Source of the DNA: an uncultured Myxococcales bacterium
GTDB taxonomy: Bacteria; Myxococcota_A; UBA9042
Assembly (NCBI GenBank): GCA_937915965.1
Contig: CALGHC010000730.1
Span: 1-8,262, forward strand
Length of the DNA stretch: 8,262 nt
Reading direction: 5' to 3'
Made by a program: the position numbers and the translations under genes. The notes beneath the pieces are model-generated. The model saw nothing but the letters and a program-made list of their open reading frames with translations, made no database searches and was not told the origin of the DNA. Below are positions 1 to 6,037 of this stretch, piece by piece. Each line of letters begins with the position of its first letter. The stretch's first letter is position 1.

Positions 1-135
1 ACGAGCGGCGGCGACCAAAGGGCGGCACCGGCGGGCTCACCCGCTGCCGGCGCCGCGCCAGCCGCGGCGGTTCCGCCAGCCGACAAGGGGCCGGCCGACA
101 AGCGGCCAGCGGGCCTGATCGACGACCTCATGTAG
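1..135 (+). CDS. C-terminal end of an unidentified Ala/Pro-rich protein (partial, runs off left edge)
   Basis: An open frame enters from the left edge and ends at TAG (133-135), giving the last 44 residues of a protein. The tail is rich in Ala, Pro and Gly, contains a short internal repeat (PADKGPADKRPA) and ends in GLIDDLM. Of its 44 sense codons, 36 end in G or C, which fits real coding sequence in a GC-rich genome but is weak evidence over so short a stretch. It would converge on the minus-strand lipoprotein gene ending at 248. The low-complexity tail looks like a flexible linker with a short acidic/hydrophobic end. No domain is visible, so no function can be given. A minus-strand frame also crosses this stretch, but it has no recognisable protein character. 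Confidence 0.5.
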   Translation, partial: TSGGDQRAAPAGSPAAGAAPAAAVPPADKGPADKRPAGLIDDLM

Positions 136-160
136 GGCCATGCAATGTGGAGTTGGTGCG

Positions 161-230
161 GCCCGGCGTGGCCCGGCGTGGCTCGGCGTAGCTCGGCGTA
201 GCTCGGCGTAGCTCGGCCTAGCCCGGCCCA
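161..230. repeat. 10-base tandem repeat between convergent genes
   Basis: Seven adjacent 10-base units fall in exact register: gcccggcgtg twice, gctcggcgta three times, then gctcggccta and gcccggccca. The next ten bases (231-240, gcccccctga) look like a decayed eighth unit. The repeat fills most of the 112-base gap between the plus-strand gene end (135) and the minus-strand gene end (248). It contains no convincing hairpin, so it is not an obvious terminator. Repeats of this kind can arise by slippage and can vary in copy number. Confidence 0.85.
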
Positions 231-247
231 GCCCCCCTGACGGCGTC

Positions 248-1354
248 CTACAGCGACTTCGCGCAGCGGAAACCAATCGCCACGTGGGGATTCGAGGCCA
301 GCGGGTGAAAGCCGCGGTAGTCCGAGCGGCCGTGGCACTTGAACCCGCCCTGGCCCGCACCGTACAGGAAGCTTCCCCCTCGCACCGTGCGTTCCGAACG
401 CGGCTTGCTCGTGAGGGCGGACGCGGCGACGGGCTGATCGGCGGCTCGGTAGTGCGCGCAGATCGGCGTATCGCAGGGCGCGTAGCAGTTCGCCCGGTTG
501 TCGCCGTTCTCTTCGGTCCCGCACGCGCAGGTCTGGCAGAACTCCTTGCACTTCTCGGCTGGCTTGACGTCGAGGCACGGCAGGCACTCTTCATCGCAGT
601 CGTACAGCTGGCTCGGGTCGCAGCCGAGATCGGGCGCCCCGTAGCTCTCGGTCCATTCGTAGACATTGCCAACGAGATCCCAGACTTTCTGATTTGCTCC
701 GCCATCATCCACGACCACGAAATCGTCCGCTGACGCCATCACCGGCCGAGGTCGATCCTGCAGCGTGCAGGCAAAGAGATTGACGTCGCGCCCTTGGCAG
801 TCGCCGAGGCTGTCTTGCGGGCCGGCGCCGACCCATGGGTACACTTGTTTGTCGCCGCTGGACGAGGCAGCGCCACCGGCGACCCTCTCCCACTCGACCT
901 CCGTCGGCAGGCGTCGGCCCACAAAGGCGCAGTATTCGCGCGCTTGCTGCCAGGTCACCTGCACGACTGGGTGATCAGCGTACTTCTCGTTGGGGTAGTA
1001 GTCGTCGATGCCCGCGGTATTGTCGGCCGCGTTCAGCGCACACGCGCCATCGGCGACGCAGTAGCGGTACTGTTCGTTTGTTACCTCGTGCACGTCGATC
1101 GCGAACGGATCAAGGGTCACTGTCACCGCCGGCGAGCCCGGTTCGAAGGCGGACTTTGCGCGGTCGAGGCAGGCATCGTTGCTCTGCGGGATGCCGCAGC
1201 CTTGTTGTCCCATGCCAAACTGGAAGGTCAGACCGGTCGTGATCGAGGCCTGAAGGGTCGTCGCTGGGGGTTGTCGGCCCGTCGCGCACGCGGCGATAAC
1301 AAACCCACAGAAGAGAGCCGCGGCGAGCTTGGGCAGGTGGTCATGCTGGCTCAT
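248..1354 (-). CDS. Lipoprotein with formylglycine-generating-enzyme (SUMF1-like) domain, probably not catalytic
   Basis: This 368-residue protein starts at ATG (1354), with AGAGGA six bases upstream. Residues 1-22 form a signal peptide ending in a lipobox, with IAA before Cys23, so it is probably a lipid-anchored envelope protein. Residues about 42-366 match the FGE-sulfatase (SUMF1) fold: an FGMG start, DVHEVTNEQYRYC (88-99), PVVQVTWQQAREYC (129-142), GRRLPTEVEWE (146-156), VWDLVGNVYEWTES (224-237), VRGGSF (324-329) and a terminal GFRCAKSL. In true FGE the segment after GGSFL carries two active-site cysteines five residues apart that bind copper. Here these positions are Tyr331 and Gly336, so oxidation of sulfatase cysteines is unlikely. 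An insert at about 245-299 carries 11 cysteines in 55 residues, suggesting disulfide bonds or metal binding. The gene overlaps the upstream PEGA gene by ATGA. Without catalysis, a binding or scaffold role at the envelope is likely, but the ligand is unknown. Confidence 0.88.
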   Translation of the reverse strand: MSQHDHLPKLAAALFCGFVIAACATGRQPPATTLQASITTGLTFQFGMGQQGCGIPQSNDACLDRAKSAFEPGSPAVTVTLDPFAIDVHEVTNEQYRYCVADGACALNAADNTAGIDDYYPNEKYADHPVVQVTWQQAREYCAFVGRRLPTEVEWERVAGGAASSSGDKQVYPWVGAGPQDSLGDCQGRDVNLFACTLQDRPRPVMASADDFVVVDDGGANQKVWDLVGNVYEWTESYGAPDLGCDPSQLYDCDEECLPCLDVKPAEKCKEFCQTCACGTEENGDNRANCYAPCDTPICAHYRAADQPVAASALTSKPRSERTVRGGSFLYGAGQGGFKCHGRSDYRGFHPLASNPHVAIGFRCAKSL

Positions 1355-2616
1355 CTGCCATCCTCTCCACCCGGGGCGCCGAGGGGCCGCAGTTGCTCGC
1401 GTGGCCGTCCTGACAGCGGCCCGATGACGTCCTCTTGCGGGATGTCACTGCGCAGCAGGTCCCACGCCAGGAGGGCGGCTCCGATGCCGAACGCCGCGCC
1501 GCCGGCACCATAGCCGATGTTCTGGTAGTCCTCGTAGAACTCGAACTCGTAGGTGCCGGTGAAGTGCTGGTCGGCTTTGCCGCGAAACCAGTAGCCCGAG
1601 GCGACGCCGCCAACTCCACCGACGAGCAGAGGCACCGCGAGGTAGGTGCGCCACGAACCTGTCGAGCCCGCGCGCTGCAGTGTGATGGCGAGCTGCAGCT
1701 CCTTGTCCTCGGGCACGTCGACGATCTGTTCGACCGGCTTATAGCCTTGTTTTTGAAGGGTTACTTGGTGCCTGCCGGGACTGACGTCGACGCGGCCGGA
1801 GTAGGGCGTGACCGCGACGACCTTGCCGTCGACGCCGATCTGCGCGCCGCGGATGTTGCACCAAAGTGAGATGGCCGCCCTGCGGACCTTCGACTTCATG
1901 GAGAAGACGGCGTTGACAGGTCCGCTCTCGGGGACCGCCAGCACGACCTCGAGGTCCACGTGGTCGTGCAACTTGAGAACCAGCTTGTGTCGCCCAGGCT
2001 TCATGTGGATGAGCACGGGCGTCGAACCAAGCAGGGTGCCGTCCGCAGCGCGAAACACCTGCGCGCCGGTGGGGCTCGACGAGAGACTCACCTCCGGCAA
2101 CGCCCGGAACGCTCGTTTGCGTAGCTCGGCGATCTGGTTGTCGACGTCTGCCGCGTTGGGGGCGGGCGCGCCACCGTTTCTCTGTTTCCAGCCCTCAAGG
2201 TAGCGCTCCAAGAACTCGATGGCCTCACCGTACTTGGCCTCCTTCTCCTTGATCTTCGACATGTTGTAGAGGAACTTCGGGTCGCCGTTGAGTTGCCAAG
2301 CGCGTTCGAAGTGGTCGAACGCCTTGCCGAACTGGCCGCTGCGGTACAACTCGTAGCCGAGCTCCGCCTCGCGGGCAGCGTTCTCTTCGTTCGTGGCTTG
2401 GCCGCCGCCGTCGCTGGGCGCGCCTGCGGCCGTGGCGATCGGTGGCGGCGGTGGCGCTGGTTCTTGGGCGACAGCACCCGCAGCACAGATCGCCGACGTC
2501 AGCGCCGCTGCCAGGGCCATCGTCCCGAATCTGGATCGGGCCGCACGCCGCGCTCGCCCCTGCGGCAGATGCGTGCTGTGGCGTGGCCAGGACGGTGACA
2601 TCGCTCGCGGTCTCAT
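1351..2616 (-). CDS. Envelope protein with TPR-like region, two PEGA domains and two membrane segments
   Basis: The protein has 421 residues. From the N terminus it has a long basic leader with hydrophobic core MALAAALTSAICAAGAVA (about 33-50), a Pro-rich stretch, and a TPR-like helical region (about 80-145, with GYELYRSGQFGKAFDHFERA and FLYNMSKIKEKEAKYGEA). Two PEGA beta-domains follow (about 175-232 and 246-314), the second showing GVDGKVVAVTPYSGRVDV, SPGRHQVTLQKQGYKPVE and a terminal ITLQ. Then come two hydrophobic segments (about 325-343 and 366-387) and a Pro/Gly-rich tail. PEGA domains are surface-associated modules found in many deltaproteobacterial envelope proteins. The PEGA region is therefore probably periplasmic and anchored by the C-terminal segments. 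ATG at 2616 is chosen because AGGA lies four bases upstream; a GTG at 2631 and ATGs at 2601 and 2520 are alternatives. The stop overlaps the next start (ATGA), so the lipoprotein is probably translated with it. The ligand is unknown. Confidence 0.85.
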   Translation of the reverse strand: MRPRAMSPSWPRHSTHLPQGRARRAARSRFGTMALAAALTSAICAAGAVAQEPAPPPPPIATAAGAPSDGGGQATNEENAAREAELGYELYRSGQFGKAFDHFERAWQLNGDPKFLYNMSKIKEKEAKYGEAIEFLERYLEGWKQRNGGAPAPNAADVDNQIAELRKRAFRALPEVSLSSSPTGAQVFRAADGTLLGSTPVLIHMKPGRHKLVLKLHDHVDLEVVLAVPESGPVNAVFSMKSKVRRAAISLWCNIRGAQIGVDGKVVAVTPYSGRVDVSPGRHQVTLQKQGYKPVEQIVDVPEDKELQLAITLQRAGSTGSWRTYLAVPLLVGGVGGVASGYWFRGKADQHFTGTYEFEFYEDYQNIGYGAGGAAFGIGAALLAWDLLRSDIPQEDVIGPLSGRPREQLRPLGAPGGEDGR

Positions 2617-2728
2617 TCGATCCTGTCCCACACGGCTGGTCGTCGCCCGCCTGCCCTGCCCACATCCAGTCTCTTCGGCGCCCGGGGCCAGCGCAACGCG
2701 CCAATCCGGCCGAAATGAAGGCGCTCAC

Positions 2729-2757
2729 GCCATAGCACGGCCCACGGCGCGAAGCAA
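2729..2757 (-). promoter_or_regulatory. Weak candidate promoter for the PEGA / lipoprotein unit
   Basis: On the minus strand TTGCTT (2757-2752) and TATGGC (2734-2729) are separated by 17 bases, about 110 bases before the PEGA start. Each box matches only three of six consensus bases, so this is a guess at the housekeeping promoter. The whole gap 2632-2859 has no gene. It holds this site, the two dyads listed below, and a small dyad (ggaat 2804-2808, attcc 2815-2819). An ECF-type promoter cannot be excluded. Confidence 0.15.
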
Positions 2758-2759
2758 TT

Positions 2760-2776
2760 TCCGAAGCGACTTCGGA
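2760..2776 (-). terminator. Perfect 7-bp stem-loop after the ECF operon; weak terminator candidate
   Basis: The minus strand reads TCCGAAG-TCG-CTTCGGA, a perfect 7-base-pair stem with a 3-base loop, followed by AATTGCTT rather than a true T-run. It lies 84 bases past the stop of the small secreted-protein gene (2860) and about 145 bases before the PEGA start. It could end ECF-operon transcripts or act near the PEGA promoter. The missing T-tract keeps confidence low. Confidence 0.3.
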
Positions 2777-2836
2777 CCACCGCCACGGCCACCGCAAACG
2801 CCGGGAATGGCCTAATTCCAAACGGCTTATTTCAGG

Positions 2837-2848
2837 CGGCTCGAGCCG
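2837..2848. repeat. 12-base perfect palindrome just after the ECF operon
   Basis: The sequence cggctcgagccg is its own reverse complement and sits 12 bases beyond the secreted-protein stop. On the minus strand GGCGG and CCGCC flank it, giving an alternative short stem, followed by TGAAATAAG. It may be a binding site, part of a weak terminator, or chance in GC-rich DNA. Confidence 0.35.
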
Positions 2849-2859
2849 GCCCGCCTCGC

Positions 2860-3300
2860 CTAGAGGTGGGCGATCGTCGCCACGATCAGCGCCGTACCAC
2901 CGCGCGGTAGCACGTCGACCGCTCGGCCACCCGGGGCCACCGAACGAGTCGTCTTGGTGCGGGCCAGTTGTGCCTGGTAGCGGATCCGTTTGCCCTGAAG
3001 GCCGAGAAACTGGATGACGAACGACTCCTTCCCGGCCAGCGCCACCGTGCCGGTCGCGTTCACCGTCAGCACCATCGACTGGTCGCGGACCAGCGAGAAG
3101 CGGTTGTAGCGAGGCTGAAACGCCTTGAGCTCCCGTTCCAGACCGACCAGCCGAGGGTCGATACGTGGCACCGCGCCCTTGCTCGCCTCGATGACTTGCA
3201 CCTTGAACGTCGCCTTGGCCGCACCGGCCTGAGCAAGTCCTGGCGCTGCCCACACGAGCAGGAGCCCCACCGCAGCCATCGCGCCCAATCGGTAGTTCAT
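2860..3300 (-). CDS. Small secreted protein of unknown function, third gene of the ECF sigma operon
   Basis: This 146-residue protein has a clear signal peptide: a short basic start (MNYR), hydrophobic core GAMAAVGLLLVWAAPGLA, and likely cleavage near A23-A25 (AQA). There is no lipobox cysteine. The mature part is about 120 residues, basic and probably mostly beta-strand, for example SMVLTVNATGTVAL (75-88) and ESFVIQFLGLQGKRIRYQAQ (92-111). It has no cysteine, membrane span or recognisable catalytic motif. Its ATG overlaps the anti-sigma stop by four bases (ATGA) and a G-rich stretch precedes it, so translation is probably coupled. The position suggests an exported partner or output of the sigma / anti-sigma pair, such as a periplasmic sensor that touches the anti-sigma factor's outer domain. 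That role is inferred only from gene order. I do not recognise the family. Confidence 0.8.
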   Translation of the reverse strand: MNYRLGAMAAVGLLLVWAAPGLAQAGAAKATFKVQVIEASKGAVPRIDPRLVGLERELKAFQPRYNRFSLVRDQSMVLTVNATGTVALAGKESFVIQFLGLQGKRIRYQAQLARTKTTRSVAPGGRAVDVLPRGGTALIVATIAHL

Positions 3301-4004
3301 CCCGCCCCCTCTCCGTCTTCGGCCATTTGTGGCGGCTCGAAATGCCAGATGATGGTCGCGTCCTCCGCGTCCTCCGCGCCTTGCACTACGATCGAGCCGG
3401 ACTCGATCTCCATCTCTTCGATGATGACGGCCGGCTCGTCGTCGGCCAGCGCCGCGATGCCCGTCGCGTCCGTGCCGCTGAGCGACGCCGTAGCGGTCCC
3501 GCGCGTCCCGTCGCCTTCGCCGTGAAGGCCGCCTACCGCAAGCACAGCGATCACGGCCGCCGCGACGGCGAGGCCACTGGCGATCGCCCAGGGTTGACCC
3601 AGAGCCTCGCCCAGTCGATCCATCCAGCCTCGGTTGACGTCGGCGGCCGCCGGTGTGCGCGGCTGCGCGGGCAAGCGCGTCAGCACACGGCCCCGTACCC
3701 GGCTGAGATCGGCGCTGGTCCCGGTCTCGAGGACATACGCGTGCAGCGCTGCCGCGTTGCCGCGCAGATCGTCGACGATCTGGCGCGCCACCGCGGAGCG
3801 ACCGATGAGCGCCTCCACCTCGCTGGTCGCTTTGGCGTCGTCACGCAGCTCCCCGTCGACCCAAGCCATCAGCGTCGTCCACTGGCTCTCGGTCAGGTCG
3901 TCGGTTGCGCTCGCGGCGCCTTCGCCTCGTTGCGCGCTGCCGTCAGCCATGTTGTCGTTCTCAGTCATCTTGTCGTTCTCAGTCATCTTGTCGTTCTCAG
4001 CCAT
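3297..4004 (-). CDS. Membrane-anchored anti-sigma factor for the adjacent ECF sigma factor
   Basis: The protein has 235 residues. A hydrophilic N-terminal part contains WTTLMAWVDGELRDD (42-56) and the helical VEALIGRSAVARQIVDDLRG (63-82), a layout common to cytoplasmic anti-sigma domains. One membrane segment follows (about 139-160, IASGLAVAAAVIAVLAVGGL), then an acidic outer tail of about 75 residues ending with TIIWHFEPP. The HxxxCxxC motif of zinc-binding anti-sigma factors is absent; indeed the protein has no cysteine. It probably holds the sigma factor at the inner membrane until an outside signal releases it. The start at 4004 is supported by a perfect AGGAGG six bases upstream. It overlaps the sigma gene by 8 bases and the next gene by 4. 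The first 18 residues are three copies of a six-residue repeat, MAENDK/MTENDK/MTENDN. Near the C terminus a short repeat reads AEDAEDA. The identity rests on position, the VDGEL-type motif and topology. Confidence 0.83.
   Translation of the reverse strand: MAENDKMTENDKMTENDNMADGSAQRGEGAASATDDLTESQWTTLMAWVDGELRDDAKATSEVEALIGRSAVARQIVDDLRGNAAALHAYVLETGTSADLSRVRGRVLTRLPAQPRTPAAADVNRGWMDRLGEALGQPWAIASGLAVAAAVIAVLAVGGLHGEGDGTRGTATASLSGTDATGIAALADDEPAVIIEEMEIESGSIVVQGAEDAEDATIIWHFEPPQMAEDGEGAG
3951..4004 (-). repeat. Three in-frame 18-base repeats at the start of the anti-sigma gene, each beginning with ATG
   Basis: On the minus strand the units start at 4004, 3986 and 3968. Units two and three differ only in their last base; unit one has G for A at its fourth base. 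A fourth ATGGCTGA starts at 3950. Each unit codes for M(A/T)END(K/N), so copy number could change without a frameshift and each ATG is a possible extra start. Only the first has a strong ribosome site at normal spacing. Confidence 0.9.
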
Positions 4005-4596
4005 TGCTGGCCTCCTCTCTGAACTCCTGCAGCATCTCTTGCAGCCGCTTGCGGGCGTAGAAGAGGCGGCTCATCACCGTTCCCTTGGGAATGTCGAGTT
4101 CCTCAGCGATCTCGGCGTACGAGTATCCCTGCACGTCACACAGCAGGACACACTGTCGCATCGACTCTGGTAGCTCATCGAGCGCCGCCATCAGGCGTTG
4201 ACCCAGCTCGTTCTGCGAGGCCTCTTCCATCGGCGTCGTCCGACCCCACGAGCTGACCGCCGGCGCCCGGCCCTCGTTGAACGTCGACGCGTCGAGGCGG
4301 TCGTCAATCTCGGTTGAGCGCCAGGTCTTGCGGCGCCGCAGCTTGTCGATCGAGCCGTTGGCGGCGATCCGGCACATCCACGCCCGGAAGTTCGAACCCG
4401 GCCGGAACGTCTCCAGCCGAGTAAACGCCTTCAGGAATGTGTCTTGAACCAGATCCATCGCCTCGTCCTCGTTGCGGACATGCGACAAGCAGACGTGGAA
4501 GATCGTCTGCTTGTGCATGTCGACCAGCGCCCCAAAGGCATCCCGGTCTCCCTGGCGTGCGGCCTCGATGAGATCTTGCTCGCGATCCTCGGACAC
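3997..4596 (-). CDS. ECF-family RNA polymerase sigma factor (sigma-70 regions 2 and 4)
   Basis: This 199-residue protein directs RNA polymerase to specific promoters. Region 2 spans about 20-90, with DEAMDLVQDTFLKAF (44-58) for core binding and FRAWMCRIAANGSIDKLRRR (70-89) for -10 recognition. Region 4 spans about 131-185, with LDELPESMRQCVLLCDVQGY (139-158) and the helix-turn-helix SYAEIAEELDIPKGTVMSRL (159-178). There is no region 1, region 3 or extra C-terminal domain, so it is a standard ECF factor. The linker at 91-130 is fairly long. The GTG at 4596 is chosen because GGAG lies five bases upstream. The frame extends to another GTG at 4653, but that version would translate the inverted repeat at 4625-4651 and add 19 residues without family character. 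It overlaps the anti-sigma gene, which probably controls it directly. The target promoters are unknown, though autoregulation is usual for such factors. Confidence 0.93.
   Translation of the reverse strand: MSEDREQDLIEAARQGDRDAFGALVDMHKQTIFHVCLSHVRNEDEAMDLVQDTFLKAFTRLETFRPGSNFRAWMCRIAANGSIDKLRRRKTWRSTEIDDRLDASTFNEGRAPAVSSWGRTTPMEEASQNELGQRLMAALDELPESMRQCVLLCDVQGYSYAEIAEELDIPKGTVMSRLFYARKRLQEMLQEFREEASNG
4011..4016 (-). promoter_or_regulatory. Perfect Shine-Dalgarno site for the anti-sigma gene
   Basis: AGGAGG on the minus strand ends six bases before the ATG at 4004 and lies inside the last codons of the sigma gene. It decides the anti-sigma start among the four ATGs in the repeat and predicts strong translation of the inhibitor relative to the GTG-started sigma gene. 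Confidence 0.75.
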
Positions 4597-4601
4597 GCCT
4601 A

Positions 4602-4610
4602 CTCCATCCT
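4602..4610 (-). promoter_or_regulatory. Ribosome binding site that sets the GTG start of the sigma gene
   Basis: The minus strand reads AGGATGGAG, with the final GGAG five bases before GTG (4596-4594). No comparable site precedes the further upstream GTG at 4653, so the shorter protein is favoured. Confidence 0.6.
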
Positions 4611-4624
4611 GACAACGAAACGTG

Positions 4625-4651
4625 GCACCCGGGCGATTATTCACCGGGTGC
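4625..4651 (-). promoter_or_regulatory. Inverted repeat with AT-rich centre upstream of the ECF sigma gene; possible operator and promoter
   Basis: Perfect 8-base arms, gcacccgg (4625-4632) and ccgggtgc (4644-4651), flank an 11-base centre that is AT-rich compared with its surroundings. On the minus strand the centre contains AATAAT (4641-4636), five of six matches to a housekeeping -10 box, about 40 bases before the GTG start. No good -35 box is present 16-18 bases further upstream. The layout would let a dimeric regulator cover the promoter. It could equally be a hairpin in the 5' leader of a longer transcript. Confidence 0.45.
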
Positions 4652-4681
4652 ACTGAAAACGCGAATCAGCGGTGTGGCAGG

Positions 4682-4705
4682 GGGCGGCAGAGCGAAGCGC
4701 CGCCC
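4682..4705 (-). terminator. GC-rich stem-loop after the dehydrogenase E2 gene
   Basis: Arms gggcggc (4682-4688) and gccgccc (4699-4705) pair perfectly, and the 10-base loop can form a further small gc-gaa-gc stem. It lies 15 bases past the E2 stop and before the sigma gene leader. The minus strand continues CCCCTGCC with no T-run, so intrinsic termination is uncertain. It could instead protect the 3' end of the message. Confidence 0.45.
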
Positions 4706-4719
4706 GCCGTGGTTGCCGC

Positions 4720-6000
4720 TCAAGCCAGCTCGGCCATCAACAGCGCCGGCGTCTCGAGCAGCTCGCGGACGGCCTGAACGAAGGCTGCGCCGATGTGGCC
4801 ATCGATGAGCCGGTGGTCGAAGGAGCAGCTCATGTACATGCGCTCGCGGATGACGATCTCGCCATCGACCACGACGGGTCGCTTCTCGACCTTGTGCAGC
4901 CCCAAGATGGCGGTCTCGGGAGGGTTGATGATCGGTGTGGCGAACATGCCGCCGATCTTGCCCAGGCTGGTGATCGTGAATGTGGAGCCCTGATAGCGAT
5001 CGGCCGTGAGTCCGCCGCTGCGGGCGCCGCTCGCCATTTCGCCGATCTCGGTGGTCAACGCGCGCAGGCTCTTCCGGTCGACGTCGCGCAGCACCGGCAC
5101 CACCAGGCCAGCGTCCGTGGCGGTCGCGATGCCGAGGTGATAGCTGCGACGCACAACGATCTCGCCGCGGCTGTAGTCGACGTGGGCATTGAGCAGTTCG
5201 AACTCGGGCAGCTTGAGGGCGATCGCGACGGCCTTCATGACGAACGGCAGGTAGGTCGTCTTGAAACCGTGCGCGGCGAGCGCGTCCTTCATGGCGACGA
5301 TGGCCGTGAAGTCGATCTCCTCGACGTAGGTGAAGTGCGCAGCCTGGTCCATCGACAGCCGCATGTTGTCGCTGATGCGTCGGCGCAGGCCGATGAGCTT
5401 GCGGGTCTCGTCGCCGGCCGCCGCAGCGTTTGAAGGGTTGTCCCGTGAGCCGGCCGTCGGCGCCACGCGAGCGGCGTTCGAACCCGCGGCGACCCCCGCC
5501 GCCCAGCCTTCGACGTCCTCGCGCGTGACGCGACCGCCCTGACCGGTGGCGTCCACTTCGTGGATGTCGACGCCCAGGGTGCGCGCCAGTTTGCGGGTGG
5601 CCGGCGTGGCTCGGACGCGTTCGCCCTTCTGACGCGGTGCCGCCACGCTGGCGACTGCGACCGCGGTGGTCACGGGCGGCGCCGCGCTTCCTGCCATCGG
5701 CGCGGCTGGGGTGTCGGCACCGACGGGCTCAGCTGCGGCGTCAACCGTCTCCTTGGCCCCGGCCGCGGTCTCGATCGTCAGGACGACCGCGCCGACCGGC
5801 ACCACGTCGCCCTCAGCGAAATGGCGGGTCCCGATGGTGCCGGCGACCGGCGAGGGGATCTGCGCGGTGACCTTGTCGGTGAGCACCTCGAAGAGCGGTG
5901 CGTCCTCTGCGACACGCTCTCCCTCGGCCACGAACCACTTGACCAGCTCACCTTCGACGACGCCCTCACCGATGTCTGGGAGGCGGAATTCAAATGCCAT
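4720..6000 (-). CDS. bkdB: Dihydrolipoamide acyltransferase, E2 of the branched-chain 2-oxoacid dehydrogenase complex
   Basis: This 426-residue protein moves the acyl group from E1 through its lipoyl arm to CoA and forms the core of the complex. One lipoyl domain (about 3-78) contains EVLTDKVTAQIPSP (38-51), with Lys43 as the lipoylated residue. An Ala/Pro/Val-rich linker (about 80-130) follows, then the peripheral subunit-binding domain (about 131-166, ATPATRKLARTLGVDIHEVD then GQGGRVTREDV), a second linker, and the catalytic domain (about 198-424). The acyltransferase motif FDHRLIDG (394-401) carries His396 and Asp400. A single lipoyl domain with DKVTAQIPSP favours the branched-chain type over pyruvate dehydrogenase. 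The frame is open 95 codons further upstream, but the ATG at 6000 is right: the lipoyl domain starts at once and GGAGAA lies just before it. It follows the E1 beta gene by 37 bases. No E3 gene follows; the next gene is the sigma factor. Confidence 0.95.
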   Translation of the reverse strand: MAFEFRLPDIGEGVVEGELVKWFVAEGERVAEDAPLFEVLTDKVTAQIPSPVAGTIGTRHFAEGDVVPVGAVVLTIETAAGAKETVDAAAEPVGADTPAAPMAGSAAPPVTTAVAVASVAAPRQKGERVRATPATRKLARTLGVDIHEVDATGQGGRVTREDVEGWAAGVAAGSNAARVAPTAGSRDNPSNAAAAGDETRKLIGLRRRISDNMRLSMDQAAHFTYVEEIDFTAIVAMKDALAAHGFKTTYLPFVMKAVAIALKLPEFELLNAHVDYSRGEIVVRRSYHLGIATATDAGLVVPVLRDVDRKSLRALTTEIGEMASGARSGGLTADRYQGSTFTITSLGKIGGMFATPIINPPETAILGLHKVEKRPVVVDGEIVIRERMYMSCSFDHRLIDGHIGAAFVQAVRELLETPALLMAELA

Positions 6001-6037
6001 GATCTTCTCCAAAATTCGCCAACGGGGGCCGGCGCGC

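Noticed and set aside
37..708. A minus-strand frame of 223 codons crossing the tandem repeat
   Set aside because: It overlaps the lipoprotein gene in another frame, and its translation is Arg/Ala/Ser/Pro low complexity that merely decodes the repeat.
794..1513. A 239-codon plus-strand frame opposite the lipoprotein gene
   Set aside because: The opposite strand encodes the clear FGE-like motifs. This frame has only Arg/Gly/Val-rich sequence without family features.
2797..2825. A possible ECF-type promoter shared by the sigma and PEGA genes (GGAATTA...CGTTT compared with TGAATAA...CGTTT)
   Set aside because: The spacers differ (12 and 14 bases) and both are shorter than typical ECF promoters, so the match is too weak to call.
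2225..3253. A 342-codon minus-strand frame covering the gap 2632-2859
   Set aside because: It overlaps the PEGA and secreted-protein genes out of frame and shows no domain or signal; it is a GC-rich shadow.
3358..3378. A short cctccgcgt duplication in the anti-sigma gene
   Set aside because: It is only a two-unit repeat encoding AEDAEDA in an acidic tail and needs no special explanation.
4672..5433. A 253-codon plus-strand open frame opposite E2
   Set aside because: It lies opposite the catalytic domain of E2. Its His/Asp/Val-rich translation mirrors E2 codons and has no start context of note.
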